Assembly (NCBI RefSeq): GCF_009937955.1
Contig: NZ_AP018439.1
Coordinates: 2,232,001-2,296,000, forward strand
DNA length: 64,000 nucleotides
Direction of reading: 5' to 3'
Origin: Undibacterium sp. KW1
GTDB lineage: Bacteria > Pseudomonadota > Gammaproteobacteria > Burkholderiales > Burkholderiaceae_D
A model generated the notes under the pieces. That model worked only from the letters and a program-made list of their open reading frames with translations. It ran no database searches and was not told the origin of the DNA. The translations under genes and the position numbers were made by a program. Positions 1-9,155 of this stretch are shown one piece after another. The stretch's first letter is position 1. Each line of letters starts with the position of its first letter.

Positions 1-304
1 TCCATCTCAGCTCAATTCCTTTTTTTATTTCGACTAAATACGACATTGTTCACTGCCTTCATTTTAACAGAATTAATTATCTCAATAAAATAATTAAGTC
101 ACTTTACTTTTTAATTTGGTTAACTTATGATGCAGATCAAGGCAAAATTCCGGGAAATGGTTTTGTGGGTAAAAAATCCTGAGCTCCCTGCAATATTTGC
201 AATTTCAAAACGTCTATCCATTAAGCCGCAAGTTCAAGCCACAATACATGTATGTGGCCTGAGGTCGTGCGCAATGTGTGGATAAAAAAACCAGGATGAC
301 CGCA
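1..304. other. AT-rich intergenic region before the first gene
   Basis: I see no credible coding sequence here. The stretch is AT-rich. It holds an 8-bp inverted repeat (TTAATTAT at 73-80 and ATAATTAA at 90-97) and an FNR/Anr-like palindrome at 127-140. The upstream neighbour lies outside the window, so these sites may belong to it or to the monooxygenase. Confidence 0.6.
127..140. promoter_or_regulatory. FNR/Anr-like binding site
   Basis: The sequence ATGAT-GCAG-ATCAA differs at one base from the FNR/Anr consensus TTGAT-N4-ATCAA. It lies about 165 bp before the monooxygenase start, which is far for direct activation of that gene. It could instead serve a gene to the left of the window. This is a motif match only. 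Confidence 0.4.
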
Positions 305-1507
305 ATGACTCAAATCCATCAACAAACTCCTGTACAAGACAAGCAAATCGCCATCATAGGTGCCGGACCAGGCGGGCTGACTCTGGCCAGACTGCTGCAG
401 ATGCATGGTGCAAAAGTGAAGGTGTTTGAAAGGGATATCAACCAGTTTGCCAGAATGCAGGGTGCAACTTTGAATCTGAATGAGGATTCAGGCTTGGCAG
501 CCTTGCGTGGTGCAGGTTTGATGGAAGCATTTGAGCATGCGTATCGTCCGGGTGCCGAAAAAATGCTGTTTGTGGATGCACAGGCAGCAGTCATTATCGA
601 TGAGCTTGGTGCTGAGAGTAATGACAGGCCTGAGATAGACCGCGGCCCCTTGAGAAATCTGTTGCTGGCTTCGCTGGCTGAAGACACAGTAGTGTGGGAC
701 GCCCGCTTCTCGTCTTTGCAGAGGACAGATGAATCAGTGAAGATTTCGTTTGAAAACGGCGATCAATTCACTGCTGATTTACTCATCGCAGCCGATGGGG
801 CGAACTCGAAAATACGTCCCTATATCACACCGCTTGCACCAGAGTATTCTGGTGTGACTGTACTGGAAGGGAATGTCGCAGACGTAGCAAACACGATTCC
901 TGAATTGTATGAATTGCTCGATGGTGGAAAAGTCTGTGTGCTTGATGATGAAAAGACTTTATTCATTGTATTGAAAGGCGACGGCAGCGTCGCTTTTTAC
1001 ACCGGGCATAAAGCTGATCAACAATGGAGTACGCAATGCGGTATCGATTTTTCTGACCGGGCGCAGGTATTGGCGTGGTTTCAGCAGGAATTCAAAGGCT
1101 GGAGCAATATATGGGCAGAGTTGTTCCGGCATGCCAGCCTGCCTTTCATGCCGCGCCCGCAATTTTGTGCGCCGCTTGATCAAAGCTGGCCATCTTTGCC
1201 TAACCTTACCATGCTTGGTGACGCTGCTCACGTCATGCCGCCGTATGCGGGCGAGGGTGTGAATATGGCGATGCAGGATGCCCTGGTGCTGGCTACGCAG
1301 TTGCTGAACCCTGATATGCCAGACATGCAAGCCGCCATTGCCGCCTATGAAATAGAAATGCGCACACGGAATGCTGCGACCGCAGCAGAGACCATGCAAT
1401 TTACCAGAGTCTTTCATTCCTATGAAGCCGTGCCGTTTTTCCGGGAATTCTTTACCGGGAACCAGGACGTGCTTTTACAAAACGATAGCTTCAGGAAAGC
1501 TGCCTAG
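305..1507 (+). CDS. FAD-dependent monooxygenase, Tet(X)-like
   Basis: This 400-residue protein is a class A flavoprotein monooxygenase (PHBH fold), which uses NAD(P)H and oxygen to hydroxylate a small molecule. The N-terminal Rossmann motif GAGPGG (residues 19-24) ends in a ribose-binding acidic residue (FERD). An ADG motif lies near residue 163, and the second FAD motif GDAAHVMPPYAGEGVN starts at residue 305. Length and the run of motifs follow Tet(X), including the GATLNL and EIDRGPLRNLLL stretches. I chose ATG 305 because AGGA lies 8 nt upstream; GTG 278 and ATG 296 are in frame. An MFS exporter follows after 65 bp, suggesting a detoxification pair. The substrate is unknown and tetracycline inactivation is not shown. 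Confidence 0.88.
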   Translation: MTQIHQQTPVQDKQIAIIGAGPGGLTLARLLQMHGAKVKVFERDINQFARMQGATLNLNEDSGLAALRGAGLMEAFEHAYRPGAEKMLFVDAQAAVIIDELGAESNDRPEIDRGPLRNLLLASLAEDTVVWDARFSSLQRTDESVKISFENGDQFTADLLIAADGANSKIRPYITPLAPEYSGVTVLEGNVADVANTIPELYELLDGGKVCVLDDEKTLFIVLKGDGSVAFYTGHKADQQWSTQCGIDFSDRAQVLAWFQQEFKGWSNIWAELFRHASLPFMPRPQFCAPLDQSWPSLPNLTMLGDAAHVMPPYAGEGVNMAMQDALVLATQLLNPDMPDMQAAIAAYEIEMRTRNAATAAETMQFTRVFHSYEAVPFFREFFTGNQDVLLQNDSFRKAA

Positions 1508-1572
1508 ACTACATAAAAATATGAACTCAGGCCATAACCAGGCGCCTAAGTTTCATCCCAAAGAAAGAAAAT

Positions 1573-2823
1573 ATGAATCAAGCTATCTCTACCGAACCGC
1601 CAGCGAAGTTCACTGGCTACCAAAAATTTGTACTCGCTATATTGGCGTTCTTGCAGTTCACCATTATTCTCGATTTCATGATCATGTCGCCCCTTGGGGC
1701 GATTTTGATGCCGGCATTGAATATCACGCCTTCACAATTTGGTGTGGTGGTGTCGGCCTATGCCTTTAGCGCGGGTATTGCCGGGTTTGCGGCAGCGGGT
1801 TTTGCTGACCGTTTTGACCGCAAAAAACTGCTGCTGTTTTTTTACGTTGGTTTTATCCTTGGTACCTTCCTTTGCGGTATCGCTCCTAATTTCTATTTCC
1901 TCTTATTTGCCCGCATCATAACGGGCTTGTTTGGCGGTGTCATTGGCTCCATCGTGATGGCAATTACGACAGACTTGTTCCCATTTTCCATGCGTGGCAG
2001 GGTCATGGGCGTGTTGCAGTCGGCGTTTGCAGGAAGCCAGATTCTGGGTTTGCCTATCGGTCTTTATCTGTCTGCGCACTGGGGCTGGCATGCGCCTTTC
2101 CTGATGATCGTGGTTATGGCAGCATTGGTCGGCGTAATCATCATCGCCAACTTGAAACCGATAGACGGACATCTGAAATTGCAGTCTGACCGTAATCCCT
2201 TCCACCATTTGCGGGACACGATAGCAACACCAAGGTATTTGCTGGCATTTGCTGCAACTGGTTTCCTGAGCATAGGTGGCTATATGCTGATGCCATTCAG
2301 CAGCGCTTTTTCAGTGAATAACCTGGGTATTTCGATGAAAGAATTGCCGATCGTTTATCTGGTCACCGGATTCGGTGCGATTATTACTGGCCCTCTGGTA
2401 GGCAAGCTCAGTGACAAATTTGGTAAATACCGCATATTTTTATTCGGTGCGGTAATGACCATCATCATGGCGCTGATTTATACCCGTCTTGGTGTCACAC
2501 CTTTGCCTATGGTTATCCTGGTCAACGTATTGCTGTTCGTCGGTATTTTTTCCCGCATGATCCCTGCCCAGGCAATGATGTCGGCAGTGCCAGCGGCTGA
2601 CAGCCGCGGTGCATTCATGGCGATCAATTCATCATTGCAGCAAATTGCCGGTGGTGTCGGTTCTGTGGTTGCAGGCATGATCGTCAGCCAGCCTGATGGT
2701 GGTGCGATATTGCATTTTGATTTACTGGGCGACATTCTGGTTTGCACCGTGCTGCTGACTGCCGTCATGATGTATTTCATACACCGTATGGTGGCCAGGC
2801 CCGTTGTCGCTGTTCCCGCCTGA
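1573..2823 (+). CDS. MFS transporter, AraJ-like efflux type
   Basis: This 416-residue inner-membrane protein has about twelve hydrophobic segments. The major facilitator motif A follows helix 2 (GFADRFDRKK), and an R-G-R-x-M-G loop lies after helix 4. It resembles the DHA1/AraJ group of proton-driven drug or sugar exporters. The start at ATG 1573 follows a purine-rich AAAGAAAG stretch. It lies 65 bp after the flavin monooxygenase and is probably cotranscribed with it. The substrate cannot be read from sequence. Confidence 0.88.
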   Translation: MNQAISTEPPAKFTGYQKFVLAILAFLQFTIILDFMIMSPLGAILMPALNITPSQFGVVVSAYAFSAGIAGFAAAGFADRFDRKKLLLFFYVGFILGTFLCGIAPNFYFLLFARIITGLFGGVIGSIVMAITTDLFPFSMRGRVMGVLQSAFAGSQILGLPIGLYLSAHWGWHAPFLMIVVMAALVGVIIIANLKPIDGHLKLQSDRNPFHHLRDTIATPRYLLAFAATGFLSIGGYMLMPFSSAFSVNNLGISMKELPIVYLVTGFGAIITGPLVGKLSDKFGKYRIFLFGAVMTIIMALIYTRLGVTPLPMVILVNVLLFVGIFSRMIPAQAMMSAVPAADSRGAFMAINSSLQQIAGGVGSVVAGMIVSQPDGGAILHFDLLGDILVCTVLLTAVMMYFIHRMVARPVVAVPA

Positions 2824-2861
2824 TTAATTATCTTTCAATCACTGATTTCAGCCATTTCTGA

Positions 2862-2879
2862 CCCTTTGATCACAAAGGG
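2862..2879 (+). terminator. Possible weak terminator after the MFS gene
   Basis: CCCTTTG / CAAAGGG form a 7-bp stem with an ATCA loop, 38 bp after the MFS stop. There is no proper T-run after it, so efficient intrinsic termination is doubtful. Confidence 0.35.
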
Positions 2880-2976
2880 CCAGTCTTTCCCCAGAGCTAA
2901 GGGGTATTTCCTCCTTTATTCCCCGCATCTTGTGCTTCTGTCATAGCCAATAATTACACCTGTACATTTGCGTAAT

Positions 2977-2995
2977 CAAAGCAGTACTTGCTTTG
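2977..2995. promoter_or_regulatory. Inverted repeat in front of flhB
   Basis: CAAAGCA and TGCTTTG form a perfect 7-bp inverted repeat around GTACT. It lies about 20 bp before the flhB start and just before the AGGAG ribosome-binding site. It could be an operator or a leader hairpin that affects translation. No known regulator is identified from the sequence. Confidence 0.3.
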
Positions 2996-3016
2996 AGGAA
3001 ATAACAGGAGTCGGCA

Positions 3017-4180
3017 ATGGCCGAAGATAGCGATCTCGAAAGAACCGAACCGGCCTCGCCCAAGCGCCTTGAACAAGCGCGGGAAGAGGGCGATGTTCCG
3101 CGTTCGCGCGAACTATCTACCTGCACTATCCTGCTGGCAGCAGGAGGTGCCCTGTGGGGCATGGGTGACGGGCTGGTACGTCACTTGAACCAGGCTCTGG
3201 TCGCCGGCCTGTCGCTGGAGCGGGCGATTATCTATGACCATGAACTGCTGTTTTCCAAGATTGCTGCCAGTTTGTGGGATGTGCTGTTGGCTTTTGCGCC
3301 AGTCGCCGGGCTTTTACTGGTGGTTGCGCTAGGCTCGCCTTTGCTGATTGGTGGCTGGTTGTTCAGTGCCAAAGCCCTGACCCCGAATTTTTCGCGCATG
3401 AACCCGATCTCTGGCCTGGGTAATATGATTTCTACCCATGCGGGTGTGGAACTGATCAAGGCCATTATCAAAACCATTTTGGTGGGTACAGTTGCCTGGA
3501 TAGTCATCATGGGGCAAAAGAATGCCATCTTTGCCTTGCCACTGGAATCTCTGAAATCTGGCCCAGCTCACGTTGGTCACATGATGGGCGTGTGTTTTCT
3601 GGCCATCGTCGGTTCGCTGGCGGTGATTGCTGCGATTGATGCACCTTACCAGATGTGGCAATACGCAGAAAAACTGAAGATGACGCATCAGGAAGTGGTG
3701 CAGGAATCCAAAGAAGCCAACGGTAATCCACAAATCAAGGCGAAGATTCGCGCCCAACAGCGTGAGATGGCACGCCGCCGCATGATGTCTGAGATTCCAA
3801 CGGCTGACGTTGTCGTTACCAACCCGACTCACTTTGCTGTCGCTCTCAAATATACCGAAGGTGGTAATGGCGCGCCTAAAGTCATTGCCAAGGGTGCAGA
3901 TGCAGTCGCTGCCAAAATCCGTGAGTTGGCCAAGGAACACAATGTGCCCCTGCTGGAAGCACCACCACTGGCGCGTGCCTTGTACAAACACACTGATCTC
4001 GGCGACGAAATACCAGAAGCCCTGTATGCCGCCGTGGCAGAAGTACTGGCCTATGTTTATCAATTGCGCAGTTATACCAAGGCCGGTGGTAACAAACCTG
4101 TAGAACCAAGTGATTTATATGTACCAGCTGAGCTTGACCCTAATAATCAAACAGCTAATCAAGCAGGAGCTCAAGCATGA
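3017..4180 (+). CDS. flhB: Flagellar type III export gate protein FlhB
   Basis: FlhB (387 residues) is part of the export gate in the inner membrane. It switches the apparatus from rod/hook to filament substrates by self-cleavage. The N-terminus (ERTEPASPKRLEQAREEG) is the family signature. Four membrane segments follow. The cytoplasmic domain carries the autocleavage motif NPTH at residues 269-272. The ATG is preceded by AGGAG at 3006-3010. The stop overlaps the flhA start (ATGA), so the two are translationally coupled. Length is normal for the family. Confidence 0.97.
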   Translation: MAEDSDLERTEPASPKRLEQAREEGDVPRSRELSTCTILLAAGGALWGMGDGLVRHLNQALVAGLSLERAIIYDHELLFSKIAASLWDVLLAFAPVAGLLLVVALGSPLLIGGWLFSAKALTPNFSRMNPISGLGNMISTHAGVELIKAIIKTILVGTVAWIVIMGQKNAIFALPLESLKSGPAHVGHMMGVCFLAIVGSLAVIAAIDAPYQMWQYAEKLKMTHQEVVQESKEANGNPQIKAKIRAQQREMARRRMMSEIPTADVVVTNPTHFAVALKYTEGGNGAPKVIAKGADAVAAKIRELAKEHNVPLLEAPPLARALYKHTDLGDEIPEALYAAVAEVLAYVYQLRSYTKAGGNKPVEPSDLYVPAELDPNNQTANQAGAQA

Positions 4181-6264
4181 ATAGCTTTACCTTGCCTGCC
4201 TGGATGAATGGCATGAATACCAGGGCGCTGGCTGCGCCTTTCCTCATCATCCTGATGCTGGCGATGATGATTCTGCCTTTGCCAGCCTTTATTCTGGACG
4301 TGTTCTTCAGCTTCAATATCGCGATCGCCATCATCGTTTTGCTGACCAGTTTATACACGGTCAAGCCGCTGGATTTCATGGTGTTCCCGACCGTGCTGCT
4401 GGTCAGTACGATGTTGCGTCTGTCCCTGAATGTTGCTTCTACCCGCGTCGTGCTGACAGAAGGTCACACAGGCCCGGATGCTGCCGGTAAAGTGATTGAA
4501 GCCTTTGGCCACTTTTTGATCGGAGGTAATTACACGGTCGGTATCGTGGTCTTCATTATCCTGACCATCATCAACTTTACTGTCGTTACCAAGGGTGCTG
4601 GCCGTATTGCAGAGGTGGGTGCACGTTTTGCCCTGGATGCGATGCCAGGTAAACAAATGGCGATTGATGCTGACTTGAATGCCGGTCTGATCGCTGAGCA
4701 GGAAGCCCGCCGCCGCCGTACCGAAGTGGCGCAAGAAGCAGAATTTTATGGTGCCATGGACGGTGCCAGTAAATATGTGCGTGGTGACGCGGTAGCGGGC
4801 ATCATGGTCACCGTCATCAATATCGTTGGTGGCCTGGTGGTGGGTATGGTCCAGCATGACCTGGATTTTGCCACTGCTCTGAAAAACTATACCTTGCTGG
4901 CCATTGGTGATGGCCTGGTCGCACAAATTCCTTCGCTGATTATCTCAACTGCGGCAGGTGTCGTGGTCTCGCGCGTGGCCAGTGATCAGGATATCAGTGG
5001 TCAGTTAATAGGGCAGTTGTTTGCCAAACCCCAGGTCATGATCATCACCGGTGGCATTATCGGTGGCATGGGTATCATACCCGGCATGCCGCACATCGCC
5101 TTCGTTTTGCTGGCAGGCATATTGGTTGGCGGTGGCTACATGCTCAACAAGCGCGCCCAGTTGCCCCCGGTTATTGAAGAAAAAACCGAGGCTCCCGCCA
5201 CGGCAGGTCAGGAAATGGAAGAAGCAACCTGGCAAGATATCTTGCCAGTCGATACCCTGGGCCTGGAAGTCGGTTATCGCCTGATCCCCCTGGTAGATAA
5301 AAACCAAAGTGGTGAACTCCTGCGCCGTATCAAAGGCATACGCAAGAAATTTGCCCAGGAAGTGGGATTTTTGTCACCCCCCGTCCATATACGCGATAAT
5401 CTGGAACTCAAGCCTTCTGCATACAGGATCACCCTCAAGGGGGTGGAAGTCGGTGCCGGTGAGGCATTGAGCGGACAGTATCTGGCGATCAATCCTGGCA
5501 TGGTGACCGGTAATTTACCAGGTGCCGTCACCAATGATCCGGCTTTTGGCTTGCCAGCGATCTGGATAGACGCCGCACTGCGTGAACAGGCGCAAGCGAT
5601 GGGGTATACCGTGGTCGATTCTGGCACCGTTATTGCCACTCATCTGAATCACCTGATCACCAGCCATGCGGCTGAGTTGCTGGGTCGTCAGGAAGTGCAG
5701 TTGCTCATGGATCACCTGGCAAAAGACATGCCCAAAATGGTGGAAGAGCTGGTGCCAAAAGCCCTGCCTCTGTTCATCCTGCAAAAAGTATTACAAAACC
5801 TGCTGGTCGAGGGTGTGCATATCCGTGATATGCGTACCATTATTGAGACCCTGTCTGAGCAAGCCATGCATACCCAGGATGCGAATGAGTTGACGGCGCA
5901 AGTCAGGATCGCTTTGGGTCGTGCCATCGTCCAGCAAATCTTCCCGACCGGGAATGAGATGACGGTCATGACCCTGGATAGCCGCCTCGAACGCCTATTG
6001 ATGCAAGCCCTACAAACAAGTGGTGCTGATGGCTCAGGCATAGAGCCAGGTCTGGCCGATACCCTGGCAAGCCAGACCGAGGCTGCGGCCCAGCATCAGG
6101 AGCAGATGGGCCTGACGCCGGTGCTGCTGGTGCCTGCACCATTGCGTGCCTTGCTGTCGCGCTTCCTGCGCCGCAATTTGCCACAACTCAAAGTCTTGTC
6201 ACACGCAGAAGTACCTGAAACAAAAACCATTAGAGTCACTAGTCTGGTCGGAGGTCAATCATGA
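4177..6264 (+). CDS. flhA: Flagellar export gate protein FlhA
   Basis: FlhA (695 residues) forms the large ring of the flagellar type III export gate and couples proton flow to protein export. About eight N-terminal membrane segments cover residues 20-310. The conserved FHIPEP region between them includes the GAGRIAEVGARFALDAMPGK stretch. The C-terminal half is the cytoplasmic docking platform for chaperone-substrate complexes such as FlgN. The start overlaps the flhB stop by 4 nt and its own stop overlaps flhF by 4 nt, as expected for an operon. Confidence 0.97.
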   Translation: MNSFTLPAWMNGMNTRALAAPFLIILMLAMMILPLPAFILDVFFSFNIAIAIIVLLTSLYTVKPLDFMVFPTVLLVSTMLRLSLNVASTRVVLTEGHTGPDAAGKVIEAFGHFLIGGNYTVGIVVFIILTIINFTVVTKGAGRIAEVGARFALDAMPGKQMAIDADLNAGLIAEQEARRRRTEVAQEAEFYGAMDGASKYVRGDAVAGIMVTVINIVGGLVVGMVQHDLDFATALKNYTLLAIGDGLVAQIPSLIISTAAGVVVSRVASDQDISGQLIGQLFAKPQVMIITGGIIGGMGIIPGMPHIAFVLLAGILVGGGYMLNKRAQLPPVIEEKTEAPATAGQEMEEATWQDILPVDTLGLEVGYRLIPLVDKNQSGELLRRIKGIRKKFAQEVGFLSPPVHIRDNLELKPSAYRITLKGVEVGAGEALSGQYLAINPGMVTGNLPGAVTNDPAFGLPAIWIDAALREQAQAMGYTVVDSGTVIATHLNHLITSHAAELLGRQEVQLLMDHLAKDMPKMVEELVPKALPLFILQKVLQNLLVEGVHIRDMRTIIETLSEQAMHTQDANELTAQVRIALGRAIVQQIFPTGNEMTVMTLDSRLERLLMQALQTSGADGSGIEPGLADTLASQTEAAAQHQEQMGLTPVLLVPAPLRALLSRFLRRNLPQLKVLSHAEVPETKTIRVTSLVGGQS

Positions 6265-7592
6265 ACGTCAGAAAATTTACCGCGAACACTTCTCGCGAAG
6301 CTTTGCGCATGTTGCGCGATGCTTTGGGGGCAGATGCCGTGATCCTGTCCAACCGTAATGTGGGCGGCAAGGTGGAGATTCTGGCCATGGCAGATGAAGC
6401 CATCAGTGCCATTGCACCTGCTTCCAACGATGAGGCACCGGTGCCTGAAGTGCCGCGCTTTGCTCCTCGCCTTAGTCCTCAATTCCAGTCTGATCAACCG
6501 CTTATCAGACCGCGTGCGTTTGAGCGAGCCGTGGAGGCACCTGCAAGTGTGCCGACTTTCAAGGCGGCGACCGGTGCATCTGGTTTTGCCAGTGAAATCG
6601 AAGCCCCGGTGAGTGGCAATGAGCTTAACGATGTCATGTCAGAAATACGTTCCATGCGCAGCATGCTGGAATCGCAACTGGCAGAAATCTCCTGGACACA
6701 AACGCAAAAACGCCAGCCACAAAAAGCAGAAATCCTGCGTGAATTACTGGCGACAGGTTTCAGTGCCAGTCTGTCTCGCTATCTGGTGGAAAAGCTGCCT
6801 GAAGCAGGCAAGCTTGAAAATGGCCTGGACTGGATCAAAAACGTCCTGACCCGCAACCTGTCTACCATTGACAATGAAAATGAGATGCTGGAAAAGGGCG
6901 GGGTGTATGCCCTGGTAGGCCCCACAGGCGTCGGCAAGACGACCACAACGGCCAAGCTGGCGGCTCGTTGTGTCATGCGTCATGGCCCATCCAAACTGGC
7001 CCTGATCACGACGGACGGTTATCGTATCGGCGGTTTTGAACAATTGCGTATCTACGGCAAGATATTGGGTGTCATGGTGCATGCGGTCAAGGATGAGGCA
7101 GATTTACGCATCGCCTTGTCGGAGCTCAAGAACAAGCACACGGTCCTGATTGATACTGTCGGTGTCAGCCAGCGTGACAAAATGGTGACTGAGCAGGTGG
7201 CAATGTTGTCTGGAACAGACACTCCGGTAAAGCGCTTGTTATGTCTGAATGCGACTTCAACTGGCGAAACCTTGAGTGAAGTCGTGCGTGCCTATCAGGG
7301 CAATGGCCTGGCTGGCTGTATCCTGACCAAGCTTGATGAGGCGGCCACCATAGGTGGTGCACTGGATATCGCGATACGCCAGAAACTCATGGTGTATTAC
7401 GTCGCCAGTGGACAGCGTGTACCTGAGGACCTGCATATCGCCAACAAGCTCTACCTGATAGATCGCGCCTTCAAGCTCAAGCGTGAAACGGCGGCTTTCC
7501 GCTATCTGGATGAAGAATTACCCTTGCTGATGGCTGGCGCGGTTTCCGCGCAAGCATCAGGACGTGCTGGTCAGGAGGTGTCCCTTGGCTAG
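6261..7592 (+). CDS. flhF: Flagellar biosynthesis SRP-type GTPase FlhF
   Basis: FlhF (443 residues) is the third SRP-type GTPase and recruits early flagellar parts to the correct cell site. It has a variable N-terminal B domain (1-150), an alpha-helical N domain, and a G domain. The P-loop GPTGVGKTT lies at 220-228. DTVGVSQRD is the G3 region and TKLDEA the G4-type motif. It overlaps flhA by 4 nt and flhG by 8 nt. Pairing with FlhG, its GTPase-activating partner, is the usual arrangement in polarly flagellated proteobacteria. Confidence 0.96.
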   Translation: MNVRKFTANTSREALRMLRDALGADAVILSNRNVGGKVEILAMADEAISAIAPASNDEAPVPEVPRFAPRLSPQFQSDQPLIRPRAFERAVEAPASVPTFKAATGASGFASEIEAPVSGNELNDVMSEIRSMRSMLESQLAEISWTQTQKRQPQKAEILRELLATGFSASLSRYLVEKLPEAGKLENGLDWIKNVLTRNLSTIDNENEMLEKGGVYALVGPTGVGKTTTTAKLAARCVMRHGPSKLALITTDGYRIGGFEQLRIYGKILGVMVHAVKDEADLRIALSELKNKHTVLIDTVGVSQRDKMVTEQVAMLSGTDTPVKRLLCLNATSTGETLSEVVRAYQGNGLAGCILTKLDEAATIGGALDIAIRQKLMVYYVASGQRVPEDLHIANKLYLIDRAFKLKRETAAFRYLDEELPLLMAGAVSAQASGRAGQEVSLG

Positions 7593-8415
7593 TTTCGATC
7601 AGGCAGAAGGCCTGCGCCGCATGCTGGCTGGGCCAAAACCACGGGTATTTACCTTTTTGTCAGCCTTGAGAGAAGATGAAAAGAGTGGCATGTTGGTCAA
7701 TCTCGGGGTGTCACTGGCGCGCCAGGGTAACCAGGTGTTGATGGTGGATGCGCGCTCTTCCGAAAACAGTGTGGGAGCCTGGTTGAATGCCAACCTTGAT
7801 CAGACCTTATTGGATGTAGCGAGACAACAGCGTACAATGAAGGAAGCAGTCAAATTGGTGGCTGCAGGCCTGTCGGTAACGATGCTGGCCCGTCACGCGT
7901 GGCTGCCGCCCGAAAATACCCGGCATTTGTCCAAAGTATTTGATGTGGCTGCCAACCGTGCGGATCTGGTCATCGTCGATAGTGAGATCAATCTGGATGA
8001 CAGTTTTCCGCTGGCGACGCTGGATGACAGCGAACTGGTGATACAGGTTTCTGCTGATCCCGACATGATCAAGGCCGCTTATGGATTGATCAAGCGTGTG
8101 AGCAACCGGCTGGGGCGACGTGGTTATGGTATTTTAGTGTCCGGTGCATCGGATAAAGAGGCGAGATTGATTTATACGAATATGGCGCAGGCGGCCAGCC
8201 GTTACCTGGCAGTGCCGCTGCACTACGTCGGCCATGTGCCGGAAGATGAACACGTAAGAAAGGCTGCACATTTGGGACGCTCTGTGATTGACGCTTTTCC
8301 TAAAGCCCTTGCTTCGCTGGCATTCTCCCGGCTGGCTGAACAATTGGCGAAGACCGCGCGTTCCACCCTATGTGCAGAGGGAGTCCCTGAGCTGGGTGTC
8401 GGTCTCGGAATGTAA
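7585..8415 (+). CDS. flhG: MinD-like flagellar number regulator FlhG/FleN
   Basis: FlhG (276 residues) is a MinD/ParA-type ATPase that limits flagellar number and stimulates FlhF. It opens with the family signature DQAEGLRRML. A MinD core follows: ALIxR-type strand VLMVDAR, then DLVIVDSE, then the VIQVSADPDMIKAAYGLIKR region. The deviant Walker A is degenerate: the glycines of KGGVGKT are replaced (REDEKSGML). I chose TTG 7585 because a strong AGGAGG lies 6 nt upstream. GTG 7564 is in frame but would swallow that site. It overlaps the flhF stop. Confidence 0.9.
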   Translation: MASFDQAEGLRRMLAGPKPRVFTFLSALREDEKSGMLVNLGVSLARQGNQVLMVDARSSENSVGAWLNANLDQTLLDVARQQRTMKEAVKLVAAGLSVTMLARHAWLPPENTRHLSKVFDVAANRADLVIVDSEINLDDSFPLATLDDSELVIQVSADPDMIKAAYGLIKRVSNRLGRRGYGILVSGASDKEARLIYTNMAQAASRYLAVPLHYVGHVPEDEHVRKAAHLGRSVIDAFPKALASLAFSRLAEQLAKTARSTLCAEGVPELGVGLGM

Positions 8416-8423
8416 TCAGAAAA

Positions 8424-9155
8424 ATGTACACCGCGAGCGGAAAATCAGATAAAAACTTCCTTTTGAGGGAGCATGCGCCTCTGGTCAAGCGTCTGGCTTA
8501 CCAGTTGAAGGCGCGCCTGCCTCCCAGTGTGGAGGTGGATGATCTCGTGCAGGCCGGTATGATAGGCCTGCTGGATGCCGTTAACCGCTACGAAGATACC
8601 CATGGCGCCCAGTTTGAAACCTATGCGGTACAACGCATACGCGGTGCCATGCTGGATGAATTGCGTAGTAGCGACTGGCTGCCGCGTGGCGTGCGCCAGA
8701 ACATGCGCAAGATAGAAAATGCCATGAATGTGCTACAGCAAAAGCTGGGCAGGCCACCGCTGGAAACCGAGGTGGCGAAGTCGCTCAAGCTCAGCCTGGA
8801 AGAGTACCAGAACCTGCTGACAGACAGTGGCGGGCACCAATTGGTGTACTACGAAGACTTTCATGATGCGGATACCAAGGAACATTTCCTTGATCATTAT
8901 TGTTCCGATGCGTCAGGTGATCCCTTGCAGGATTTGCTCAATGACGACTTCCGTGACGCCGTCATCGGTGCCATAGACAGCCTGCCGGAGCGGGAGAAAT
9001 TGCTGATGGGCCTGTACTACGAGCAGGAATTGAATCTCAAGGAAATCGGGGCCGTGATGGGTGTATCAGAGTCGCGGGTTTCTCAATTACACAGTCAGGC
9101 AGTTGCCAGGCTCAGGGCATACTTAAGGGAGAAAGCGTGGACTGGGCTAGCATAG
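8424..9155 (+). CDS. fliA: Flagellar sigma factor sigma-28 (FliA)
   Basis: FliA (243 residues) directs RNA polymerase to late flagellar and chemotaxis promoters and is inhibited by FlgM. Region 2 shows VDDLVQAGMIGLLDAVNRYE and the QRIRGAMLDELRSSDWLPR stretch typical of sigma-28. Region 4 ends with a helix-turn-helix (LNLKEIGAVMGVSESRVSQLHSQ). It starts 8 nt after flhG, with no strong ribosome-binding site, suggesting translational coupling. Its 3' end overlaps motC by 19 nt. Sigma-28 sites in this window lie before flgM and flgK. Confidence 0.96.
   Translation: MYTASGKSDKNFLLREHAPLVKRLAYQLKARLPPSVEVDDLVQAGMIGLLDAVNRYEDTHGAQFETYAVQRIRGAMLDELRSSDWLPRGVRQNMRKIENAMNVLQQKLGRPPLETEVAKSLKLSLEEYQNLLTDSGGHQLVYYEDFHDADTKEHFLDHYCSDASGDPLQDLLNDDFRDAVIGAIDSLPEREKLLMGLYYEQELNLKEIGAVMGVSESRVSQLHSQAVARLRAYLREKAWTGLA

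Noticed and set aside
305..1507. Firm call as a tetracycline resistance gene
   Set aside because: Sequence resemblance to Tet(X) gives the family but not the substrate.
3329..4063. A 244-codon minus-strand frame within flhB
   Set aside because: Antisense shadow of a conserved gene; no recognisable domain.
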